Under the pieces are notes generated by a model. That model saw only the letters and a program-made list of their open reading frames with translations. It ran no database searches and was not told where the DNA came from. From Pseudoalteromonas sp. HM-SA03 (GTDB taxonomy: Bacteria > Pseudomonadota > Gammaproteobacteria > Enterobacterales > Alteromonadaceae), in the NCBI RefSeq assembly GCF_002289345.1, contig NZ_NSDG01000076.1:78355-129010 (forward strand): a stretch of DNA of 50,656 nt. Direction: 5' to 3'. This document shows positions 40,159 through 46,187 of the stretch, piece after piece. The translations under genes were made by a program, and so were the position numbers. How positions within the stretch are numbered: the first letter of the stretch is position 1; the number at the start of each line of letters is the position of its first letter.

Positions 40159-40815
40159 TTAGCGAATTTCGTCAGGAATATTCTGCTGAGCCCACGAAAG
40201 GAGTTCGATACGGTTGCGGCATTTGGTTTTACGAAATGCACTGTACAGATGGGTTTTCACCGTATGTGGACTGATATTTAGCTCTTCAGCGATCTCTTTG
40301 TTTTTTGCACCTTTACTCATTAGCGCGATAATTGCTTTTTCTCGCTTAGTGAGTTTAACAGGTTCGATATCACCTTCGGTTAGTTTATGTAATGCATCTT
40401 TATTAAATTGCAGCATGCGATTTAACACATTACACATCACGTCACGGCGATACCACAGTTGATCTTCAAGCAACAAACGGATCCCTTTCATTAGCACGTC
40501 GGCGTTGTCTGTCGTGTAAAATACACCACGAATACCGCTTAGCAGCGCACGATTGGCAAGCTCCGGGTTTTCATCTAAGTTGAATAGCACGATATCGCAT
40601 TTGACTTTGAGGTTGACTAGTTGTTCTTTTAATTGACCCCAAGAATCGTTTACTGCGGTTTCGATGAAAAGTAATCGAGTGCCTTCAGGCACATCTGAGA
40701 TATCAGTTCCAGTCGTAACATCCAACCCTTGGGTTTTTAACAAAGGTTGTAACACATTGATACCAATGGTGTTAACCGGTTCTTTATCTAATAACAAAAA
40801 AGCACTACTGCTCAT
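40159..40815 (-). CDS. LuxR-type DNA-binding regulator resembling CsgD
   Basis: 218 residues from the ATG at 40815 (a GTG 12 bases upstream is also possible). The C-terminus (about 152-210) is a LuxR helix-turn-helix: LTKREKAIIALMSKGAKNKEI, NISPHTVKTHLYSAFRKTKCRNR in part. The N-terminus is receiver-like but lacks the full acidic pocket, and the segment GIRGVFYTTDNADVLMKG with LLLEDQLWYRR matches the CsgD/VpsT type, which respond to cyclic di-GMP or act without phosphorylation. It lies 152 bases upstream of the hybrid kinase on the same strand. No curli genes are adjacent. Confidence 0.82.
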   Translation of the reverse strand: MSSSAFLLLDKEPVNTIGINVLQPLLKTQGLDVTTGTDISDVPEGTRLLFIETAVNDSWGQLKEQLVNLKVKCDIVLFNLDENPELANRALLSGIRGVFYTTDNADVLMKGIRLLLEDQLWYRRDVMCNVLNRMLQFNKDALHKLTEGDIEPVKLTKREKAIIALMSKGAKNKEIAEELNISPHTVKTHLYSAFRKTKCRNRIELLSWAQQNIPDEIR

Positions 40816-41043
40816 TTTTGGACACACTCTAATTTTTCCGATTTCTCAATGCTAACATGGGATTCAGACCTTTTGTATTAGAATTTTTAGTACAAGATAG
40901 AGAAACCCGCTATATAACAAAGTGAAATAATAAATCGAAATTATGTACAGAATATGTATTGAAATGTAATTTGTTGAAATAAGTAAGCTTTTAACAATTT
41001 TTGTTAATAACTTACTTATTTACATTGCTTAACAGAGAATAAT

Positions 41044-41415
41044 CTAAAGTGGTACTTTTTTCGTATTTTGGTAAGGCGGCCAGCCCATTTCTTTTCCTGC
41101 TAATACATGTAGGTGAAGGTGGTAGACAGTTTGACCACCATGATCATTACAGTTCATCACTACACGATAACCATCTTCTGCAAAGCCGTGCTCTTTCGCT
41201 AATTTGGCTGCAACAACATACAAATGACCAACAAGATGAGCATTTTCTTCCGTTACGTCGTTGATGGTCGCAATTGCTGTTTTAGGAATAACCAAGACGT
41301 GAAATGGCGCTTGTGGATTAATGTCTCTAAACGCGAGTGCTTGTTCATCTTCGTAAACGATGTCTGCTGGGATCTCTCGATTAATAATTTTGGTAAAAAT
41401 AGTTTCTGAACTCAT
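41044..41415 (-). CDS. hinT: HIT-family nucleoside phosphoramidase (HinT-like)
   Basis: 123 residues. The HIT signature reads [15 protein letters not shown], with the triad His residues H99, H101 and H103; [15 protein letters not shown] is the other conserved block. HinT hydrolyses AMP-lysine and other nucleoside phosphoramidates in the cytosol. AAGGA lies upstream of the ATG. Single gene; the 228 bases toward the LuxR-type gene are AT-rich and may hold that gene's promoter. Confidence 0.93.
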   Translation of the reverse strand: MSSETIFTKIINREIPADIVYEDEQALAFRDINPQAPFHVLVIPKTAIATINDVTEENAHLVGHLYVVAAKLAKEHGFAEDGYRVVMNCNDHGGQTVYHLHLHVLAGKEMGWPPYQNTKKVPL

Positions 41416-41587
41416 GGTCCTTCCTTATCTGCATATTGAATTGCTCTAGCATAGCTAACTCTCAAGGAGACTCAATAGATTTGATGTGTTATCCCGCTGC
41501 GCATCAATTAAAAGGGTAGAGATATACGCAGGTATGCAGTAATCTCATCAAGGTATAATGATTTGGTACTCACGAAGGAGTGAATAG

Positions 41588-42196
41588 ATGCGCTTAAAAT
41601 ATACGCTTGCGACCGCTGTTTTACTGTTGTCACCGCTTTCACAGGCTGCGTTGCTAAGTTTTCCTGAGGAAATTATTCCCTTGCAAGTTGATGATAAAAC
41701 CATTGAACACTCATTCTTCTCCAAAGTGCGAGAGTTGGACTTAGCAAAAGGGGAGTATGCGGTCAAAATGCGTTACACCGACTTGTATGAAGTGGGCTAT
41801 GACGACCACGAAACCATAGAGTCGAAGCCATTTTGGGCAAAAGTAAGTATCGATCAAGATGGCGAGTATCAGGTTGAATTTAATCGACCTGACAATGTGG
41901 TTGCGGCAAAGGCATTTGCAGATCAGCCGTTGATTATGTTGCAAGCACCCAATGAATCGTTAGCGACAACATTGGTGGTGACACAAGAAAGACCAAGAGT
42001 AACGACAGCGATAGCAAGTGAGCCATCAACACCCACTGCACCACGTTATTCAACGCCAAGCACTGCCACAAGAGCTGTAACGCCAGCGGCGCCTAAATCA
42101 GCACACCCAGATGTGGTTGGCATGTTGGACTATTGGTGGCAACAGGCAACCCCTGAACAAAAGCGGTTGTTTTTGGAAAAAATAAAGGGCAATTAA
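41588..42196 (+). CDS. DUF2057 secreted protein (YccT/CsgI-like)
   Basis: 202 residues with a signal peptide (about 1-20, LSQAALL). The mature domain (about 21-120) has the DUF2057 pattern: LSFPEEIIPLQVDDK, GEYAVKMRYTDLYEVGYDDHE in part and ESKPFWAKV. A Ser/Thr/Pro-rich linker (about 130-175) and a short C-terminal helix pair (MLDYWWQQATPEQKRLFLEK) follow. E. coli YccT, now called CsgI, restrains curli synthesis; the role here may differ. GAAGGAG lies just before the ATG. Confidence 0.82.
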   Translation: MRLKYTLATAVLLLSPLSQAALLSFPEEIIPLQVDDKTIEHSFFSKVRELDLAKGEYAVKMRYTDLYEVGYDDHETIESKPFWAKVSIDQDGEYQVEFNRPDNVVAAKAFADQPLIMLQAPNESLATTLVVTQERPRVTTAIASEPSTPTAPRYSTPSTATRAVTPAAPKSAHPDVVGMLDYWWQQATPEQKRLFLEKIKGN

Positions 42197-42205
42197 GCCC
42201 TTTAT
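42182..42205. terminator. Shared terminator hairpin
   Basis: ATAAAGGGC pairs perfectly with GCCCTTTAT across a 6-base loop. It covers the stop codons of both convergent genes (TAA at 42194-42196; the other stop begins at 42205). Confidence 0.75.
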
Positions 42206-42780
42206 CAATGCGTTGTTAGGTTTTGTTTCATCGTTATAATTTTGCTACGGCAAAAGTTCTTATGGTCAAGCAACCATGACGTGGGTGAATCATCTAAGAT
42301 TACTTCGGGAGTTAATATAACAAACTCTTTGTGGTGGGAGTTTTCTACCATATTAAGAACGGCTTTGCTCTCCCCTTGCAATGCTTCGATATACATACGA
42401 CTTTTAAACGTTTCTAAGCGTTCGAATTTGGAGAAAAACGCATAAACTGCAGCGCGCGTATCGGAAATGTCATAGTCGATGAGGTCTTGACATATCTTGA
42501 TGGATTCTTCTGCTATCTTTTTCTCAGTCAATGAGACTTTTTCAGAGAGCCTAATCAGTTCCTCAGTTTTAGAAATGTTTGGGTTGACGATGAGTTGCTT
42601 TGCTAATTTATATGTGATTTTGGCGTGATTAGGGCTCATCTGATCCACTGAAGTTATATGGCCTGAATTGAATATGCGCTCTTCTTTGGTTGGCGCTGGG
42701 CTTTCCACTTGAGGTTTGCTGTGAGCGGCTGGCGTGATCAAGGCAAACGAAAATATGAATGTTCTTAGTCCTATCTGCAT
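42205..42780 (-). CDS. Secreted protein of unknown function
   Basis: 191 residues with a signal peptide (about 1-21, AAHSK). The rest is mostly helical with Lys/Glu-rich segments (LIRLSEKVSLTEKKIAEES in part) and two Cys (ICQDL and NFCRSK) that might pair. No family recognised. AGGAG lies about 8 bases upstream of the ATG. It lies just outside the integron insertion, so it belongs to the older chromosome rather than to the inserted DNA. Confidence 0.65.
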   Translation of the reverse strand: MQIGLRTFIFSFALITPAAHSKPQVESPAPTKEERIFNSGHITSVDQMSPNHAKITYKLAKQLIVNPNISKTEELIRLSEKVSLTEKKIAEESIKICQDLIDYDISDTRAAVYAFFSKFERLETFKSRMYIEALQGESKAVLNMVENSHHKEFVILTPEVILDDSPTSWLLDHKNFCRSKIITMKQNLTTH

Positions 42781-42845
42781 ATTAAATCTCCTTTTTTAAA
42801 TTAGAAGATAAATATAGCTTTGCGGAGCAAGGAAATAAAATTATT

Positions 42846-42866
42846 GAGGAGCAAAATATGCTCCTC
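42846..42866 (-). terminator. Probable original speE terminator, now stranded
   Basis: GAGGAGCA and TGCTCCTC form a perfect 8-bp stem. On the minus strand it is followed by AATAATTTTATTT, a T-rich tail. It lies just beyond the stop codon (42876-42878) of the outer copy of the speE 3' end. Confidence 0.65.
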
Positions 42867-42876
42867 GGCAGTGCGT

Positions 42877-42946
42877 TACTTTTCGAAAGCACGCTTCATA
42901 AAGTTAGGTGTTGCTAATGCTCCTTTATGAATACCTGTGTTGTAGT
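42877..42946. repeat. 70-bp direct repeat, outer copy of the speE 3' end
   Basis: 69 of 70 bases match 45108-45177 in the same orientation; the single difference is T here, C there, within GTG(T/C)TGCT-like context. It carries the last 22 codons of speE and is closed by a TAA, with no speE body attached. Confidence 0.95.
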
Positions 42947-43332
42947 GATGAAAACAAGAAAAACAGCAAGAAAAACAAGTGACACCTATCATTATTAACA
43001 CCAAAGCTGAGGAGGTGAAGTAAAAATGTATGAAAGCACTTCCATTGCAAATTAGTGGTGGATGTCAGCGATTTACATTTTTTTTGCTTATACAGAAAAG
43101 ATAATGCATTTAACGCTGTCGCTTGTGTTTTAGGCGACACATTACGTTTAAGCACAAGGTAGTCGAGATATTCGACAACCTTGTTATCGTCCATTGAAGC
43201 TGGGTTACGCTTATCATGAAAACGAATATAGGAAGAAATCCACTTAAGATATGTATCAACGATTCTGAGCGAATATTGCTTAGTCAGCATCAACTCGGCG
43301 ATGTGATTTAGAAATGGTGAACGAGTTCCCAT
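42947..43332 (-). pseudogene. intI: Truncated integron integrase (IntI) gene
   Basis: The first 82 residues match the N-terminal SAM-like domain of integron integrases: SPFLNHIAELMLTKQYSLR, YLKWISSYIRFHDKRNP, VVEYLDYLVLKRNVSPKTQ and ALNALSFLYKQ. After that the similarity stops, and the frame runs on into unrelated sequence and into the 70-bp repeat (stop at 42925). The whole catalytic part (Arg, HxxR, Tyr) is missing, so it cannot recombine DNA. The ATG at 43332 has AGGA upstream and a LexA box 20 bases before it, so the promoter has outlived the enzyme. Confidence 0.88.
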
Positions 43333-43351
43333 TGAGCTAGTCCTAACTTGG

Positions 43352-43367
43352 CTGTATTTATATACAG
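43352..43367. promoter_or_regulatory. LexA box upstream of intI
   Basis: CTGTATTTATATACAG, i.e. CTGT-N8-ACAG with an AT-only spacer, near-identical to the E. coli SOS box centre. It lies 20-35 bases upstream of the intI ATG, where LexA is known to repress integron integrases. Confidence 0.88.
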
Positions 43368-43397
43368 TGTTATTGTGTTTCTTCTATAGTCAACACT

Positions 43398-43549
43398 GGG
43401 TCGTTTTTATCCTTTTTATAGTTTCTATAATGATTAAAAATATATCTGTAGCAACAAGTTAGTTATTGTGATAAAGCTGGTACAATGAGAATAATGACCC
43501 ATGACTCGGTAGAAAAACGACCCATTGGGTCGATATTAAATTGTTATAC
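43398..43549 (+). other. attI-like recombination region
   Basis: Between intI and the first cassette. It ends with the core GTTATAC (43543-43549), where G|TT is the exchange point. It also holds the inverted pair GGGTCGTTTTT (43398-43408) and AAAAACGACCC (43513-43523) and the palindrome CGACCCATTGGGTCG (43518-43532), with another GACCCAT at 43496-43502. Repeated short motifs like these are usual as integrase binding sites in attI. A cassette promoter may also lie here, but I could not fix one. Confidence 0.6.
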
Positions 43550-44541
43550 GATTAGGAGAGAATTTTGGGAAATATACCAGTGTCCACTCAGTGGACTTTG
43601 GACGCAGCAGGTGAGACAGGAAGAAGCTCTGTTGAATCTGTTTATATGATAGTTTGTCCCGCAACTAGCTCAAAAGGCTCGGGTTTCTTAATCGAAGGCG
43701 GTTTAATAGTCACAAATGAGCACGTAGTATCCAATTGTAATGCTCATCAGATAACAGCAGTATCAGCTTTTGGTGAGCAGATCACTATCGCTCGAGTGTG
43801 GATTGATAAAGCTAGAGACCTAGCAATCTTAAAACCTTCAAAGCATTTAGCTGGCGGTTTAGAGTTAGCTACTTCCACAGAACTGTCAGTTGGAGAGTCA
43901 GTGGTTACTTGGGGTTACCCACTGGGGTATAACGGACCCGCTCCTTTGTTGTCTGTGGGATATTTAGCAGGCTTTCAGAACTATCAGTTGCCTAGAGGCA
44001 ATAAGAAGCATCTTGTTGTTAACGGGGCACTTAATTCTGGAAACTCAGGTGGGGCTCTTTTCAGGGCATCTGATAATAAGGTAATCGGTATCGTTGTAAG
44101 CAAGCATGCTCCAATTAGCCAATATCACCAAAATGCCATAGACGTCCTAGCTGAAAACTCTAGCGGTGTGTGTTTCACCTACACTGATGAACATGGGAAT
44201 CAAAAAGATTTTGTTGAGTCTCAAATTGTCGCAGATTTACTGGTTCATATGAGAAGCTTAACTCAAGTGATGATTGGTGAAGCCATCGCGGTCGAAGAAT
44301 TAGCTGCATTGCTTAGTGAAATAGATACATCGGAAGTCGATTCGAAGTCTTTACCTTCAAGAAATGCCCCTTGTATTTGTGGTAGCGGTCAAAGGTACAA
44401 AAACTGCTGTGGAAAAATCGTATAACAAAGCGTTTAAGACAGATTCCCAACGCTTGGCACTTTTGCTTCTACTTCAAATTTAGTGTTTATGGCACAATGC
44501 TTTAGGTTGGGTGGAGGCGTTGTTCACCCCTTAATTGGGCG
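43544..44541 (+). mobile_element. Integron gene cassette 1 (protease + attC)
   Basis: The first bases after the attI junction, together with the preceding G, read GTTATACGAT (43543-43552). The start of the attC site reads ATCGTATAAC (44417-44426), its exact reverse complement over 10 bases. That is the expected signature of a cassette that was once circular. It ends at G of the next core, GTTATAT (44541). Confidence 0.88.
43565..44425 (+). CDS. Trypsin-like serine protease with C-terminal SEC-C zinc motif
   Basis: 286 residues starting at TTG, chosen because AGGAG lies 6 bases upstream and the start is only 21 bases into the cassette. A trypsin-like domain (about 24-240) has the complete triad: H53 in VTNEHVV, D85 in KARDLAIL and S161 in NSGNSGGAL. 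The last 17 residues are a SEC-C motif with C270, C272, C281 and C282 (CICGSGQRYKNCC), which binds zinc and in SecA contacts SecB or ribosomes. No signal peptide, so it should act in the cytosol. Substrate unknown; a stress, protein-quality or defence role is possible. Confidence 0.88.
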   Translation: MGNIPVSTQWTLDAAGETGRSSVESVYMIVCPATSSKGSGFLIEGGLIVTNEHVVSNCNAHQITAVSAFGEQITIARVWIDKARDLAILKPSKHLAGGLELATSTELSVGESVVTWGYPLGYNGPAPLLSVGYLAGFQNYQLPRGNKKHLVVNGALNSGNSGGALFRASDNKVIGIVVSKHAPISQYHQNAIDVLAENSSGVCFTYTDEHGNQKDFVESQIVADLLVHMRSLTQVMIGEAIAVEELAALLSEIDTSEVDSKSLPSRNAPCICGSGQRYKNCCGKIV

Positions 44542-44547
44542 TTATAT
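44420..44547 (+). repeat. attC site of cassette 1 (VCR-like)
   Basis: Starts GTATAACAAAGCG and ends GGGCGTTATAT, about 125 bases, the length and style of the Vibrio-type repeats. Inner arms AGATTCCCAACGC and GGTTGGGTGG...GGCGTTG can pair. The exchange point is G44541|T44542. Confidence 0.88.
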
Positions 44548-44905
44548 GCCCATCAGGTTTTGGAGTGTTGAATGGATATAGATGAAAATAAAATAGATGA
44601 AGCAGCTTTAGCTTTATTACATCTCACCTTGCATGATTATGGCCGAGCTTGGAAACAAATTGACTGGGAAGTTATGAATAGGCTTCATGAAAAAGGTCTA
44701 ATTTGTGATCCGGTTGGTAAGGCAAAGTCAGTGCAATTGACCGATGAAGGTATTAAGCAATCAGAAGAGTTATTCAAAAAGCTTTTTTCAAAATAGAAGC
44801 TATTGGTCATATAACAAAGCAAATTAAAAGCTCGGAAAAAAACAGCTGGCTTTGTTCGTGCCCGACACATTTTAGCCAACTAATTTTTGCCGTTTATTTG
44901 CGGCG
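44542..44905 (+). mobile_element. Integron gene cassette 2 (DUF6429 + attC)
   Basis: Starts TTATATG after G44541; the beginning of its attC reads CATATAAC (44808-44815), the exact reverse complement of GTTATATG over 8 bases. The far end is at a changed core (see attC site 2). Confidence 0.75.
44572..44796 (+). CDS. DUF6429-family small protein
   Basis: 74 residues with the family pattern: ALALLHLTLHDYGRAWKQIDWEVMNRLHEKG in part and AKSVQLTDEGI, ending in a basic amphipathic tail. It is a single winged-helix-like domain. GGAG lies 6 bases before the ATG, 30 bases after the cassette start. Relatives are common as lone cassette proteins; function is unknown. Confidence 0.8.
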   Translation: MDIDENKIDEAALALLHLTLHDYGRAWKQIDWEVMNRLHEKGLICDPVGKAKSVQLTDEGIKQSEELFKKLFSK

Positions 44906-44911
44906 CTAGCC
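44808..44911 (+). repeat. attC site of cassette 2, with altered core
   Basis: Begins CATATAACAAAGC. Inner arms AGCTGGCT and AGCCAACT pair apart from one mismatch. The site ends GCGGCGCTAGCC, where GGCGTTAGCC is expected, so the second core base has changed from T to C. Confidence 0.65.
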
Positions 44912-45107
44912 CATAGAAATTTTTATGCGAAATTCGTCTAATCTAGCCGGCGACCGAAAACGCTTTTGTCCAAAAACGAGCTAGAGCGAACGTCTGTAGT
45001 TCGCTCATAACTTCAGGGTAGGTGAAATATCAACCTAATTATCAAGGCTGTAGGATCAGATATGAGCCTCTACACTTTAACAATTAAGTTTATGTTTTGA
45101 TTCGACC
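44912..45107. other. Unassigned element DNA between attC 2 and the inner repeat
   Basis: About 196 bases with no coding frame. It contains a perfect hairpin (GAGCGAAC 44984-44991, GTTCGCTC 44999-45006). On the minus strand TTTTT occurs 7 bases beyond it, so it might now end speE transcripts. Otherwise nothing recognisable; perhaps the remains of a further cassette or of the element's far end. Confidence 0.4.
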
Positions 45108-45967
45108 TACTTTTCGAAAGCACGCTTCATAAAGTTAGGTGTCGCTAATGCTCCTTTATGAATACCTGTGTTGTAGTACTCAGTATCAAATGTCGCGTTA
45201 TCAACGTCTTGCTCGCGGAATCCGGCAAACTTTTCATCTTTACGCGCCATTGTTGCTGACCACAGGCCGCTTGGGTAGATTGGCTGTGGGAAAGGCAGGG
45301 TTTGCAGATCAACAAAACCTATTTCCAACATTGCATCGCGCATTTCTAGTAGTAATGGCATGTGCATCAGTGGTGATTCACTTTGCTGGATCATGATGCC
45401 ACCAGTGCGAAGCGCTGCTAAACAGCTCTTGTAGAATGCGTGGTTGAATAAACCTTCACCAGGGCCAACAGGATCGGTGCCATCAACGATGATAACGTCG
45501 ATAGACTCTGCTTCGGCTTCACGCATATATTTGATGCCATCATCAAACATCACAGTTGCGCGAGGATCGTTATTAGACTCACAAAGCTCAGGGAAGTATT
45601 TCAAAGACATTTGCGTCACAACTTCGTCGATATCAATCTGAGTTACTTTTTCAACGCCAGGGTGCTTTAGTACTTCACGCAAGGTGCCACAGTCGCCGCC
45701 GCCAATGATCACAACATTTTTAGGTGCAGGGTGCGAGAATAGCGCCGGGTGACTCATCATTTCGTGATAGAAAAAGTTTTCACGCGTGCTCACCATAGTG
45801 CAACCGTCAATGATCATCAAGTTACCAAAATCCGTCGTTTCAAACATTTCTACTTTTTGAAATGGTGATTGGATTTCGTCTAATTTTTTGTTGACTCTAA
45901 GTGAAAAAGCGCTGCCATCGCGGTCGCTAATTTCTGTAAACCAACGGTTTGCTTCTAAGTTTGCCAT
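45107..45967 (-). CDS. speE: Spermidine synthase (polyamine aminopropyltransferase)
   Basis: 286 residues from the ATG at 45967, close to E. coli SpeE (288). An in-frame TTG 33 bases upstream has no support. It transfers an aminopropyl group from decarboxylated SAM to putrescine and releases methylthioadenosine, the molecule fed into methionine salvage. Motifs: VVIIGGGDCGTLREVLKH (SAM loop), IDIDEVV, FDDGIKYM, VDGTDPVGPGEGLF and PLPFPQPIYPSG-like TLPFPQPIYPSGLW. Its last 22 codons are the right 70-bp repeat. The stop is TAG here, TAA in the outer copy. Divergent from speA. Confidence 0.95.
   Translation of the reverse strand: MANLEANRWFTEISDRDGSAFSLRVNKKLDEIQSPFQKVEMFETTDFGNLMIIDGCTMVSTRENFFYHEMMSHPALFSHPAPKNVVIIGGGDCGTLREVLKHPGVEKVTQIDIDEVVTQMSLKYFPELCESNNDPRATVMFDDGIKYMREAEAESIDVIIVDGTDPVGPGEGLFNHAFYKSCLAALRTGGIMIQQSESPLMHMPLLLEMRDAMLEIGFVDLQTLPFPQPIYPSGLWSATMARKDEKFAGFREQDVDNATFDTEYYNTGIHKGALATPNFMKRAFEK
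45108..45177. repeat. 70-bp direct repeat, inner copy within speE
   Basis: The coding end of speE, matching 42877-42946 at 69 of 70 positions. The match stops one base inside the stop codon on one side and at GTAGT on the other, which marks the limits of the duplicated segment. Confidence 0.95.
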
Positions 45968-46187
45968 GATTGTGTTCACACTTGATAAAAATTGAGGCAA
46001 TTTTGCCAGTGCTTGCGTCTTTGCTCAATCAATTTTAGTCAATATTTTGTACTTTGCCTCATATTAGTCCTAATCAAGCATGGCCGATTTATAAGGTTTG
46101 TAAGCTAATGAAAACGCAACTTTAGGTCGCATTGACTTGCCTCGCGTATTAGAATGAAGCTTTATAAAGAATTAATTGAGAGCAGCA

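Larger units (their letters stand above)
42877..45177. mobile_element. Integron remnant inserted at the 3' end of speE
   Basis: A 2.3-kb unit bounded by 70-bp direct repeats of the speE end. In order it holds a truncated integron integrase gene (minus strand), a LexA box, an attI-like region, two cassettes with attC sites on the plus strand, and about 200 bases of unassigned sequence. The flanking repeats suggest site-specific insertion into the gene end, as with elements that rebuild the 3' end of their target. It could also be a rearranged part of a larger integron. Confidence 0.75.

Noticed and set aside
42925..42946. Extending the intI fragment into the 70-bp repeat as a real C-terminus
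   Set aside because: That part is speE sequence read in another frame on the same strand; it is a run-on, not integrase.
42877..42946. Outer speE tail as the end of an integron cassette
   Set aside because: No attC-type core or arms flank it, and the hairpin and stop fit the old speE end better.
43466..43486. TTGTGA ... TACAAT as a cassette promoter
   Set aside because: The two hexamers are only 9 bases apart; no alternative -35 element is convincing.
46132..46168. TTGACT with TAGAAT or TATAAA as the speA promoter
   Set aside because: Spacings of 12 and 25 bases are both outside the usual range.
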